Origin: Megalobrama amblycephala
Taxonomy: Eukaryota > Chordata > Actinopteri > Cypriniformes > Xenocyprididae
NCBI RefSeq assembly: GCF_018812025.1
Contig: NC_063049.1
Location: forward strand, 10,421,537 to 10,485,536
Direction of reading: 5' to 3'
Length of the DNA: 64,000 nucleotides
Shown here piece by piece: positions 54,678 to 64,000 of the stretch (position 1 is the stretch's first letter; every line of letters starts with the position of its first letter). A model generated the notes under the pieces. The model was not told where the DNA came from and did not search any database. It saw only the letters and a program-made list of their open reading frames with translations. Position numbers and translations under genes: made by a program.

Positions 54678-55161
54678 TGTCACGATCATCGCCTGCTCCT
54701 GTCAGTTCCCGGACTACACTTCCCACAATCCTCCCTGTCTGTCACATGTTCACGTCACACCAATCACCTGTTGCCACATCCACCCTAGCACACCACACTA
54801 ATCACCACACCCAGCTGCAGCTCATAACCAGGACTATAAAGGACTGTCACACACACCACTTCACCGCGAAGTCTTGATCTTGCCCCGGCTGTCACTACTG
54901 AGCGTTATTACCCTGTTGGATTACCTGTTACTGTCTTTGTTTGCCTAACGTTTCCTGACCCTTTGCTGCCTGCCCATCGACCCTGCGCCTGCTCTCTGGA
55001 CTGTGAACCTTGCTTGTTGCCCTTACTCTGCCTGTCTCTGACCACGTTTCTGCCTGTTCTACATTGCTGTGTTTGCTGATTCTGACCCCTGCCTGTACGA
55101 CGACGAGTACTTTTAATAAAGCTTGCAAAATGGATCCCATGTCGAGTATTGAATCACAACA
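54678..55161 (+). repeat. 5' LTR
   Basis: 484 bp, TGTCACGATCATCG ... GAATCACAACA. A TATA box TATAAA lies at 54835-54840 and AATAAA at 55115-55120. If both are used, transcripts begin near 54865 and R runs almost to the LTR end, leaving a U5 of only some 25-30 bp. The ATG of the gag-like ORF (55130) is inside this LTR. Confidence 0.92.
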
Positions 55162-56893
55162 GAAGACTTCGCCAACACAACGATCCAGCAGCTTTCCTGG
55201 TGAACCCTGGTCTGGTAGGAACATTGCACTATTATTATTAGGGCTCAAGCAGGGCTCACGGTCGCTGGAGAATTACATTGAGGAGTACTTGGACATTGCA
55301 TATTGTTCAGACCTGCCGGACTGTGTGCTCATAGACCTTTTCTGTGAAGGTGTTAATCAGCCCCTTAAGTCACAGTTGATTTGTGAGGGACCCCGTTCTT
55401 CACTTAGTCATTTTCTGGAGTATGCATTATTGACTGTGGGCTCTCCATTTACTGTGGGTGTCGCGGAAAAATGTGACGCCTCGCTTAATCATGTAATGGC
55501 CGCCGCACCAAAGGACACTCACAAAATGGCGGCCACCATCACAACAACGCCAAATCAAAACAGAGTTGATCTTCATGAGCCAAGTCAAGTCTCCGCTGAT
55601 CGCCCAGAGCAACGTCACGTCTCCGCTGATCGCCCAGAGCAACGTCACGTCTCCGCTGATCGCCCAGAGCAACGTCACGTCTCCGCTGATCGCCCAGAGC
55701 AACGTCACGTCTCCGCTGATCGCCCAGAGCAACGCCAAGTCTCCGCTGATCGTCCAGAGCAACGTCACGTCTCTGGATCAGTCAGAGAACGGCAAGGATT
55801 ACGTTCCAGTGTGATTGACCCACCGCTGATTTCAGCACGAACGGCTGGCATTCCCAGGCATCAACCGGCCGCTTCGCACTCAAGCTCGGTGGCCGCTTCG
55901 CTCTCAAGCCCACCGGCCACTACGCTCTCAAGCCCGGTGGCCGCTTCGCACTCAAGCCCGGTGGCCGCTTCGCACTCAAGCCCGGTGGCCGCTTCGCACT
56001 CAAGCCCGGTGGCCGCTTCGCACTCAAGCCAGCCGGTCGCTTCGCACTCAAGCCAGCCGGTCGCTTCGCACTCAAGCCAGCCGGTCGCTTCGCACTCAAG
56101 CCAGCCGGTCGCTTCGCACTCAAGCCAGCCGGCCGCTGCGCACTCAAGCCAGCCGGCCGCTTCGCACTCAAGCCAGCCGGCCGCTTCGCACTCAAGCCAG
56201 CCGGCCGCTTCGCACTCAAGCCAGCCGGCCGCTTCGCACTCAAGCCAGCCGGCCGCTTCGCACTCAAGCCAGCCGGCCGCTTCGCACTCAAGCCAGCCGG
56301 CCGCTTCGCACGCAAGCTCGCCGGTTGCAACGCTCTCAAGCTCGCCAGTTGCAACGCACTCAAGCGCCCTGGACGCGATTCACAAGATGGCTGCTTTGCC
56401 AGTGCCCACGGGCAAGATGGCCGCCCCCTCGGTGCATAAGGATGTAGGGGGTGTTCCAGTCATTGAGTCCGCTCCAGAACCCGCTCCAACCGGAGAACCC
56501 TCGCCTCACCCTCGGAGGAGGAGGAGGAGGAGGAAGAAGGCTTTCTCCATTCTTCAAGGCGCAGAAGTCTTTCAAGAGCCTGCTGTGGGTCCGGAGACCA
56601 CTCCAGAGGTTTCTCCTGCGCCACCTAAGCGACTTGCTTTGCCTGCGCCGCCCAGGCTTCTTGCCCTGCCGGCGCCACCTGAGCTCCTTGCCCTGCCGGC
56701 GCCACCTGAGCTCCTTGCCCTACCAGCACCACCCAAGCGCCTTGCTCTGCCAGCGCCTCCCAAGCGCCTTGTTCTGCCAGCGCCGCCCAGGCGCCTTGCT
56801 CTGTTGGCGCCAGCCGAGCTTCTGACCCATGAACCCGTCCTGGCTCCCGTTGAATTCCCCAAGAACTTTTTGGGGGGGGGGCAGTATACCTGA
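55130..56893 (+). CDS. gag-like protein with Ser/Pro-rich tandem repeats (retroelement ORF)
   Basis: 587 codons from the first in-frame ATG (MDPMSSIESQQ), which lies in the LTR; the frame is open upstream to 55010 but without ATG. Residues about 45-105 (YIEEYLDIAYCSDLPDCVLI ... LSHFLEYALLTVGSPFTVG) resemble the C-terminal half of a Ty3-type gag capsid. Then come six 10-residue SADRPEQRHV units, 21 eight-residue units of ASHSSQPA type, an Arg run (RRRRRRRKK) and nine-residue LALPAPPKR units. It ends in LGGGQYT at TGA just after a ten-G run. No zinc knuckle was noticed. Role inferred as particle or RNA binding; this could equally be a passenger protein. Not a host gene. Confidence 0.75.
   Translation: MDPMSSIESQQKTSPTQRSSSFPGEPWSGRNIALLLLGLKQGSRSLENYIEEYLDIAYCSDLPDCVLIDLFCEGVNQPLKSQLICEGPRSSLSHFLEYALLTVGSPFTVGVAEKCDASLNHVMAAAPKDTHKMAATITTTPNQNRVDLHEPSQVSADRPEQRHVSADRPEQRHVSADRPEQRHVSADRPEQRHVSADRPEQRQVSADRPEQRHVSGSVRERQGLRSSVIDPPLISARTAGIPRHQPAASHSSSVAASLSSPPATTLSSPVAASHSSPVAASHSSPVAASHSSPVAASHSSQPVASHSSQPVASHSSQPVASHSSQPVASHSSQPAAAHSSQPAASHSSQPAASHSSQPAASHSSQPAASHSSQPAASHSSQPAASHSSQPAASHASSPVATLSSSPVATHSSALDAIHKMAALPVPTGKMAAPSVHKDVGGVPVIESAPEPAPTGEPSPHPRRRRRRRKKAFSILQGAEVFQEPAVGPETTPEVSPAPPKRLALPAPPRLLALPAPPELLALPAPPELLALPAPPKRLALPAPPKRLVLPAPPRRLALLAPAELLTHEPVLAPVEFPKNFLGGGQYT
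55589..55768 (+). repeat. 30-bp tandem repeat, six copies
   Basis: The unit begins GTCTCCGCTGATCGCCCAGA and ends with AGCAACGTCAC. Copies 1-4 are identical, the fifth ends AACGCCAA and the sixth has CGTCCAG. In frame, it encodes SADRPEQRHV. Confidence 0.95.
55868..56371 (+). repeat. 24-bp tandem repeat, 21 copies
   Basis: Exactly 504 bp of 24-bp units such as GCCGCTTCGCACTCAAGCCA followed by GCCG. First units end in CTCGGTG, CCACCG or CCCGGTG, the middle ones in CCAGCCG, and the last ones diverge. Encodes AASHSSxP units. Two homogeneous blocks point to recent slippage or unequal exchange. Confidence 0.95.
56637..56820 (+). repeat. 27-bp tandem repeat (LALPAPPKR units)
   Basis: About seven units of CTTGCxCTGCCxGCGCCxCC type in the gag-like frame, alternating KRLALPAPP, RLLALPAPP and ELLALPAPP. 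Confidence 0.85.
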
Positions 56894-57305
56894 GGGTGGG
56901 GAGCTTGTGGGTGGGGACCATGCCCAGCCACCTTTGGACTGCACTTTATTATGGTCATCTATGGTACCTGACCTGCCGTGGCCGCCCGAGCCACCTGACC
57001 TGCCGTGGTTGCCTGAACCACCCGACCTGCCATGGCTCTCCAGGCCACCTGACCTGTCGTGGCCGCCCGAGCCACCTGACCGGCCGTGGCTGCCCTGGCC
57101 GCCTGACCTGCCGTGGCCGCCCGAGCCACCTGACCTGCCGTGGCCGCCCGAGCCACCTGACCTGCCGTGGCCGCCCGAGCCACCTGACCTGCCGTGGCCA
57201 CCCGAGCCACCTGACCCACCGTGGCTGCCTGAGTCCCTGGGGCTGCATTGGAGATCCCGTCTCCGTCTGCCGTTAGATCTCCAATGCACCCACCCCCCTC
57301 CCTAG
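56829..57305 (+). pseudogene. out-of-frame downstream extension with PPDLPWPPE repeats
   Basis: Open frame in the +1 frame relative to the gag-like ORF, overlapping its end. After the ten-G tract (56872-56881) it reads WGGGSIPEGGELVGGDHAQP, then about nine 27-bp units (56976-57235) encoding PPDLPWPPE. The frame change sits exactly at the homopolymer, so it was probably the end of the same protein, separated by a one-base length change, or reached by frameshifting. Confidence 0.6.
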
Positions 57306-57353
57306 CTGTTCCTTTTACGGCGCGAGGACGCGCCTTCCGGGAGGGGGGCGTTA

Positions 57354-57837
57354 TGTCACGATCATCGCCTGCTCCTGTCAGTTCCCGGACTACACTTCCC
57401 ACAATCCTCCCTGTCTGTCACATGTTCACGTCACACCAATCACCTGTTGCCACATCCACCCTAGCACACCACACTAATCACCACACCCAGCTGCAGCTCA
57501 TAACCAGGACTATAAAGGACTGTCACACACACCACTTCACCGCGAAGTCTTGATCTTGCCCCGGCTGTCACTACTGAGCGTTATTACCCTGTTGGATTAC
57601 CTGTTACTGTCTTTGTTTGCCTAACGTTTCCTGACCCTTTGCTGCCTGCCCATCGACCCTGCGCCTGCTCTCTGGACTGTGAACCTTGCTTGTTGCCCTT
57701 ACTCTGCCTGTCTCTGACCACGTTTCTGCCTGTTCTACATTGCTGTGTTTGCTGATTCTGACCCCTGCCTGTACGACGACGAGTACTTTTAATAAAGCTT
57801 GCAAAATGGATCCCATGTCGAGTATTGAATCACAACA
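57354..57837 (+). repeat. 3' LTR
   Basis: Same 484 bp as the 5' LTR; TATAAA at 57511-57516 and AATAAA at 57791-57796. Followed by the GTTAT duplication. Confidence 0.92.
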
Positions 57838-57842
57838 GTTAT

Positions 57843-59949
57843 CCGCTTCAGATTTGAAATAGAGCATGGTCATGCCTGTGGCTTTAGCAACAAGGCCAAT
57901 TACATTTTTTTTATTTCATTAAGATATTTCATATTAATACATTTCTAATACCTTCAAAATATATTTAAGCCCTTTATAACTTGTTCTTTATGACAGTGGT
58001 TATTTCTGACTTGATGACAACAAACATATCACCTCTAGGCACTAAAACAAGACATGACTGTCTGGGGTACCATTTAGTTGCTGGCTTTCTGACTGGATTT
58101 CTTCTTAATAAAATGATGCACGCAAGAAGATTGTGATCCAAACTGTCTGTGTGCCGATTTGCAGTGAAAAAGAATAAAGAAGAATATAAAGGAGAAAAAG
58201 TTTTTTTGCCGAAGCCATGCTTGCTGATGTTATATTGCAGGTCTATGACTCCTCCCTCTGAACCTTTCCTTGTCCTGTATCTTGCTCTCTTATTGGCTGT
58301 AGGTCGTCGCCGGTATAATTTCCAGTCAAAACAAATTTCACACTGCATGACACTCTGAGTTGCAGACAGGTCCAGATATTATTCACAATATTTCTGTTTT
58401 TATTCTATATTTTTGATCAAATAAATGCAGCTTAACAGACTTCTTTAAAAAACATTGAAAAAAAAAAATATTTTAATTATTCCAATTTTTCCAAATTATT
58501 CCAAACTTTTTAATGATTGTGTACTCCAAATCTAACAAATACTTAGATTCATATAGATACTAATGAAAATGTTCACATGTACTTTGAGATTATAATCTTA
58601 GCTATTCTTTGCATATTTTTGGTTAACATGACTGCACATCCTGCAATATCAGTATTATCATCTTTCTGTGACTTCTTTGATTAGATAAGTTTATTGATGA
58701 AGTTAATCTTTGTTTTTCCTGTTGTTTTATTTCCTTTTCTTTCTGTAAATTCAGTAATCCATAAACTAGTCTAACGTTATTACAGTAGAACGCATGAGAA
58801 CTAGCTGACTGTTTTTACCACACTGAGTGATATATTGCTGCTTTAAAGTTCATTAGGGATTTGTTTGGGGTTAAAAATCCATCATATATGCCGCATTCCT
58901 GATTTGATCGTGCACTCATGTACATACATAAGACAAATAGTCTCCATTAGAATGTGGCCTGAAAGTGTCTAGAGGTGTTTGTGTCTCATTTCTTCATCTT
59001 CTTGGATATCATATGTCTGATAAGCAGATGTCAGGATAACAAAAGCTGCATATGTCTCACTGGTTACCAATAATGGCTGAGCCAAAACAAATCCCTTACG
59101 CTTATTTAGACGGAGTCAGATCGTCTCGGGCCCTTCTCATGACACTGAGACTCACGATCTGTCATCCGGACTATTATGGATTATTCATCTCAGGGGATTT
59201 ATGTGGATGAGAGAGGCATGGCTTAGTGTACGGTGATCTTTATCTCATCTGTGTGCTGTCAGATTACTGCGCAATGTATTTAACATCACTTTGTTTAACA
59301 AATATCAGTTTGGCAAGACTTGATCCTATTTAAGTTGACAAAAACTGTGAATTTAATTCAAATTTGTCTAGCTTGTACATGACAGCATTCAATAGCTAGA
59401 TTTGAACATTTTGTGAGGAAAATGTTAATGGCACTTACCCCTTCAATACTCATTGTCATGCTGCTGAGGTGTTGTGAGTGATTGCTAGGGCTTTGCTAGG
59501 TTGTTTTGAAAGGGTTTATTACTGGCTCAAAAAAAAAAAAAAAGGTAACACTTTAGTTTAGGATCCAATTCTCACTATTAACTAGGTGCTTATTAGCATG
59601 CATATTACTAGGATATTGGCTGTTTATTATTACTTATGAAGCACATATTAATGCCTTATTCTACATTACTTTTGTGTTACTTTTTCTCACCTGGGCTGGG
59701 CTTGCTTGTTTGTTTTATAAGAACAAAAAAACAAAAGCTCTGTTTTTGGCAAATGTGAAGGCCCTTTTCACAACAAAAGTGAAATGACGCAGAAGAAGAA
59801 AGTTCAACACTCTTACTTCAGCAATAAAACATTAAATTAAACACAAATGTGATGTTCATCTAAAGTCATTACGGTTGAATTGGATCATAAAAGGTCAGCA
59901 GTAAAGACATTGAGATTAATTACATAAAGTACATTTGTGTTATTTAATA
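57843..59949. other. 5' intron segment between LTR element and Tc1 element
   Basis: 2.1 kb. A fragment of the mariner-type MITE lies at 58365-58480 (CAAATAAATGCAGCTTAACA). An open frame at 57974-58348 on the minus strand has no recognisable domain. Otherwise AT-rich unique-looking sequence with a 15-A run near 59530. Confidence 0.5.
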
Positions 59950-59951
59950 TA

Positions 59952-61573
59952 CAGTGGGTGCGGAAAGTATTCAGACCCCCTTAAATTTTTCACTCTTTGT
60001 TAAATTGCAGCCATTTGCTAAAATCATTTAAGTTCATTTTTTTCCCCTCATTAATATACACACAGCACCCCAAATTGACAGAAAAGCACAGAATTGTTGA
60101 CATTTTTGCAGATTTATTAAAAAAGAAAAACTGAAATATCACATGATCCTAAGTATTCAGACCCTTTGCTGTGACACTCATATATTTAACTCAGGTGCTG
60201 TCCATTTCTTCTGATCATCCTTGAGATGGTTCTACACCTTCATTTGAGTCCAGCTGTGTTTGATTATACTGATTGGACTTGATTAGAAAAGCCGCACACC
60301 TGTCTATATAAGACCTTACAGCTCACAGTGCATGTCAGAGCAAATGAGAATCATGAGGTCAAAGGAACTGCCTGAAGAGCTCAGAGACAGAATTGTGGCA
60401 AGGCACAGATCTGGCCAAGGTTACAAAAAAAATTCTGCTGCACTTAAGGTTCCTAAGGGCACAGTGACCTCCATAATCCTTAAATGGAAGACTTTTGGGA
60501 CGACCAGAACCCTTCCTAGAGCTGGCCGTCTGGCCAAACTGAGCTATCGGGGGAGAAGAGCCTTGGTGAGAGAGGTAAAGAAGAACCCAAAGATCACTGT
60601 GGCTGAGCTCCAGAGATGCAGTCGGGAGATGGAAGAAAGTCGATAAAGTCAGACCATCACTGCAGCCCTCCACCATTTGGGGCTTTATGGCAGAGTGGCC
60701 CAACGGAAGCCTCTCCTCAGTGCAAGACACATGAAAGCCCGCATGGAGTTTGCCAAGATTGTGAGAAATAAGATTCTCTGGTCTGATGAGACCAAGACAG
60801 AACTTTTTGGCCTTAATTTTAAGCGATATGTGTGGAGAAAACCAGGCACTGCTCATCACCTGTCCAATACAGTCCCAACAGTGAAGCATGGTGGTGGCAG
60901 CATCATACTGTGGGGGTGTTTTTCAGCTGCAGGGACAGGACGACTGGTTGCAATCGAGGGAAAGATGAATGCGGCCAAGTACAGGGATATCCTGGACGAA
61001 AACCTTCTCCAGAGTGCTCAGGACCTCAGACTGGGCCGAAGGTTTACCTTCCAACAAGACAATGACCCTAAGCACACAGCTAAAATAACAGATCGTGAGT
61101 GACTTCACAACAACTCCGTGACTGTTCTTGAATGGCCCAGCCAGAGCCCTGACTTAAACCCAATTGAGCATCTCTGGAGAGACCTAAAAATGGCTGTCCA
61201 CCAACGTTTACCATCCAACCTGACAGAACTGGAGAGGATCTGCAAGGAGGAATGGCAGAGGATCCCCAAATCCAGGTGTGAAAAACTTGTTGCATCTTTC
61301 CCAAAAAGACTAATGGCTGTATTAGATCAAAAGGGTGCTTCTACTAAATACTGAGCAAAGGGTCTGAATACTTAGGACCATGTGATATTTCAGTTTTTCT
61401 TTTTTAATAAATCTGCAAAAATGTCAACAATTCTGTGTTTTTCTGTCAATATGGGGTGCTGTGTGTACATTAATGAGGGAAAAAAAAATGAACTTAAATG
61501 ATTTTAGCAAATGGCTGCAATATAACAAAGAGTGAAACATTTAAGGGGGTCTGAATACTTTCCGTACCCACTG
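59952..61573 (+). mobile_element. Tc1-like transposon with IR/DR ends, 1622 bp
   Basis: Inverted repeats of about 220 bp (59952-60170 and 61354-61573), TA duplicated at 59950-59951 and 61574-61575, terminus CAGTGGGTGCGGAAAGTATT. Each arm has an outer and an inner direct repeat sharing AAGTATTCAGACCC (59965-59980 and 60150-60165; mirrored at 61354-61376 and 61546-61565), the IR/DR layout of Sleeping Beauty-type elements, where these sites bind transposase. It carries a broken transposase gene. Confidence 0.93.
60332..61354 (+). pseudogene. Tc1-like transposase with two in-frame stops
   Basis: 341 codons in one frame from ATG at 60332 to TGA at 61352-61354, the usual Tc1 transposase size. N-terminal paired-like HTH region (ELPEELRDRIVARHRSGQGY, VPKGTVTSIILKW) and GRRALVREVKKNP. 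DDE residues: Asp at 60785 (WSDETK), Asp at 61058 (QQDNDPKHT), Glu at 61166 (LNPIEHLWRD). Stops TAA at 60644 and TGA at 61100 break it; the latter stands where family members have Trp (EWL). Between the second Asp and Glu there are 35 codons including the stop, one more than the usual 34. Not functional; the ends could still be mobilised in trans. Confidence 0.9.
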
Positions 61574-61575
61574 TA

Positions 61576-62739
61576 TTTAATTACTGCAGGTTTGCATAAC
61601 ATACTGAGTTTGCATTTCACTGTTTTTATTTATTTTGTCCAAGGTAAATGAATAAATGCATGCTCACATTTAGTATAGAGCTACAATACCCATCATGTTT
61701 GCACACAATGCCTCTGCACTTATTCTTGATTTCTCTAAACATGGCGACAGGAGAGCTGTCAGCCAATATATGTGAAAACAAAGTAACTTTATCTAACTTA
61801 TTTGAAAAAAGTTACTCAGATATTTTGTTGTAAATTTAAAAGTAATGAGTTACGTCACTTAAAAAAAAAAAAGTAATCTGATGATGTAACTCATGTTACT
61901 TGTAATGCATTACCCCCAACACTTATTATCACAGCTAAAACAGTTGTGCTGCTTAATATATTTGTAGAAACCATTATTTATATATTTGTAAAAAACATTT
62001 TTTTTTTTTCAGGATTCTTTGATGAATAGACAGTTCAAAAGAACATCTTTTATTTAAAACAGACAACTTTTGTAACATTATAAAATGTTTAACCTTTGAT
62101 CAATTTAATGCATACTTGCTGAATAAAAGTATTAATTTCTTGAAAAAACTTACTGACCCCAAACTTTTGAACAGTAGTGTACAGTACTGTACATCCCACT
62201 TTATGTCAGAGCTCATAAGTTTGTTGTGAAAGGATAAAATCAATGTCACCCCTGTAGAATATAAATGAGATTTTGACTTTGGGAACCCGAATGTTGCACA
62301 ACAAAGATTCCTACAAAGGTTGTCCAATCATAACATAAGTTATTTACATTCAGATTTTAAAAGTCGTAATGTTACAGCAGCAAAAAAAAAAAACAAAAAA
62401 AAACAGAATTTTTAATTTTTTGGGTCAGCGAGAGGTGTAAAACAGTCATGAAAAACTGAATTATGGCTGTTTTTAGTGCTACACAGCTTGACTAATATTA
62501 TAAGTGGACTAAAAATATACAAACAAATGCTCCTAATATATTGTACCTGCATTCCATTATATTGCAGTAATAGCCATCAATAAGAAGAATATCAACATAT
62601 ACAGTAATAGTGGTTAAGTCTTTTCTTTTTTCAAAAACACAAAATAAGCAAGGCACATCCAATGTGTCAGTTTTCCAATAAAATCAGCATTCAATGATGT
62701 TTACTTGCCTTTTTTTCTTGTGTGCAAAGTAGAAACAAC

Positions 62740-62778
<39 letters not shown>

Positions 62779-64000
62779 CCTAACCCTAACTAACCCTAAC
62801 AACACAAATCTACTGTGAATTTTCACACTTCTACCCTCATTTCTTAAACCTCAAGTTGCTACTTATGAGTACTTAAGATGAATTACAACACTGAGGCATT
62901 TGGTAATTGCTTTATAGTCAAAGCATACAATATCTGAACTCATTGCCCATTCACTAAAGGAAACCATCTGTGAAGCTCATTTGATGGAGCTGCAGTGGGC
63001 TGAAAACATTTCCATTAGCCCGGAAGCTTTTGTGTTTGCTGCGCTGCCACCACTGCATATGTTGACATCTTTATTACATCATTTGATAAAATGTCTCTAA
63101 AGGGTCGGACACCAAAAAAATCTTCCTGTAATTACCCAGAGGATTGCCTCCTTGTGGCTAGTGGGGTTTGTTTGAGATTTGTGCAGTATGGGAAATGCTT
63201 CTGATAGAAATGTTTTTATTTGTATGGCAAGACGTCGCTGCAGATGTGTGCTTGCGGGACACACAAGACTCAGTCCTACATGTTTCAGCATCTGAGTCTA
63301 ATTGTATTGTTAGACTGTGACAAAACTAGGCACACAATGATAAGCGATAAATCACATTTCTTCCATGTTAATCTGAGTTTTGTTCTAACAAGCCATGACT
63401 GCCAACAGCGCTCAGCATAAAAACATTGTGACATTCGATTTTTAGTCTCAGGCTCATACAAAATGTGAAGAGCTATCTGAAATTGCAGCTTCTGTGAGTT
63501 TTATATTATCAGGCCACATGGAAACAAAGTCATGTTAGTACAATGAGTATGAACTTGTCACTCAATTATCCAAGTTCATGACTCTGAATCTTAGAAAGAG
63601 GTTTTTGTTTGAGATAATTAACCTTATAAAGCCTACTTATAAAGCAAATTTCTAAGGCCTCTAAACTATCAACATAATCAAAACTTTGCTGAAAAACCTG
63701 TTGTACACAATCTACCACAGCCTTTCTTTCATCTGAATGATAGTTTACACTATTTAGTATAAACTAAATAAACTAAACTAGTTTATAGGTTTTAGTATAA
63801 TTGTAAAAACGCCCACCTTCAGGTCATGGTTCACATGTATTTTTGAAATCTTTACGGATTTTTATAAAGTAAACATGCCTTCTGAGCTTTCTGGCCTCCG
63901 ATGGACTGCAACACAATTACCACTATCAAGGCCCAGAAAGGTAGTAAAGACATCGTTAAAATAGTCCTTGTGACTACAGTGGTTCAATGAGAATACTTTT
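61576..64000. other. 5' intron segment to window end
   Basis: 2.4 kb. Contains an inverted fragment of the mariner-type MITE (61925-62181, ending CCCAAACTTTTGAACAGTAG) and an (AACT)n/CCCTAA tract (62741-62800). I see no exon or element with definable ends in 62850-64000. Confidence 0.5.
62741..62800. repeat. (AACT)n tract grading into telomere-like CCCTAA motifs
   Basis: About nine AACT units run into TAACCCTAACCCTAACTAAC and CCTAAC. Three CCCTAA hexamers occur, the complement of the vertebrate telomere repeat. Confidence 0.85.

Larger units (their letters stand above)
54678..57837 (+). mobile_element. young non-autonomous gag-only LTR retrotransposon, 3160 bp
   Basis: Two 484-bp LTRs (54678-55161 and 57354-57837) that read identical in the lines compared, each TG...CA. 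The target duplication GTTAT is at 54673-54677 and 57838-57842. A polypurine tract GGGAGGGGGGCG sits just before the right LTR. No tRNA primer site starting TGG is visible after the left LTR; the internal region starts GAAGACTTCGCC. The only long coding region is a gag-like ORF followed by tandem repeats; no protease, reverse transcriptase, RNase H or integrase is seen. It must rely on proteins from a related full-length element. It lies antisense to kalirin in its 5' intron. Confidence 0.93.

Noticed and set aside
54405..54801. Open frames rich in QNKTK or FCFVL
   Set aside because: Translation of the (AAAAC)n microsatellite.
55920..56363. 147-residue minus-strand open frame of KRPAGLSA repeats
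   Set aside because: It is the antisense reading of the 24-bp tandem repeat in the retroelement ORF; repeats with unit lengths divisible by three keep all frames open.
55589..56371. CRISPR-like array
   Set aside because: Units are contiguous coding repeats without unique spacers, in a vertebrate genome.
56720..57289. 189-residue Gly/Ser-rich minus-strand open frame, and other frames at 56572-57402
   Set aside because: Antisense or shifted readings of the PPDLPWPPE and LALPAPP repeats; no independent start context or conservation argument.
54678..57837. Segmental duplication instead of LTRs
   Set aside because: The repeated blocks start TG, end CA, are flanked by a 5-bp duplication and have a polypurine tract before the right copy, which together mark an LTR element.
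60359..60889. 176-residue minus-strand open frame over the Tc1 transposase
   Set aside because: Shadow of the plus-strand transposase, which has clear HTH and DDE motifs.
62741..62800. Interstitial telomere marking a chromosome fusion
   Set aside because: Only three CCCTAA hexamers, continuous with an AACT microsatellite.

Overview
This window is vertebrate nuclear DNA, most likely from a teleost of the carp/zebrafish group. One multi-exon gene with GT-AG introns fills the minus strand. The rest is AT-rich intronic DNA packed with microsatellites, MITEs, a Tc1-like transposon with IR/DR ends, TTAA-flanked fold-back elements and Ty3-type LTR elements, a repertoire typical of cypriniform fish. 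The group assignment is inference from repeat types; the gene identity rests on protein similarity.

Gene: 23 consecutive coding exons on the minus strand, from 49865 down to 9146, encode part of kalirin (kalrn; kalrna or kalrnb cannot be decided). All 23 exons have GT donors and AG acceptors, compatible phases, and sum to 3126 bp or 1042 codons with no stop. They cover spectrin-like repeats (window residues 1 to about 675), the first Dbl-homology (RhoGEF) domain (about 678-856), its PH domain (about 857-985) and the acidic/serine-rich linker leading toward the first SH3. The N-terminal Sec14 region and first spectrin repeats lie beyond position 64000. The SH3, second GEF and later exons lie beyond position 1. 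No other host gene is evident.

Layout: 1-9145 is the intron after exon 23 (microsatellites, MITEs, a 1.1-kb fold-back Tc1-type element). 9146-17867 holds a dense cluster of 13 exons for DH-PH and the last spectrin repeat, with nested transposons at 10.8-11.9 kb and 13.2-14.2 kb. 17868-38837 holds nine spectrin-repeat exons spread over long introns containing a decayed LTR element (19622-21457), two sibling TTAA elements (24.0 and 33.7 kb), a solo LTR with intact target duplication (27870-28225) and several hairpin elements. 38838-49673 is a 10.8-kb intron with at least four LTR-derived fragments and a 37-bp poly-C tract. 49866-64000 is part of a large 5' intron. It carries a young LTR retrotransposon (54678-57837, with 484-bp LTRs that look identical, a 5-bp target duplication, and a gag-like ORF full of tandem repeats but no pol) and a Tc1-like element (59952-61573) whose transposase has two in-frame stops.

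Biology: kalirin is a Rho-family GEF acting in neurons and the secretory pathway. The most notable non-host feature is a group of gag-only, non-autonomous LTR elements. They share a conserved capsid-like core followed by expanded Ser/Pro-rich tandem repeats, and they sit mostly antisense to kalirin.
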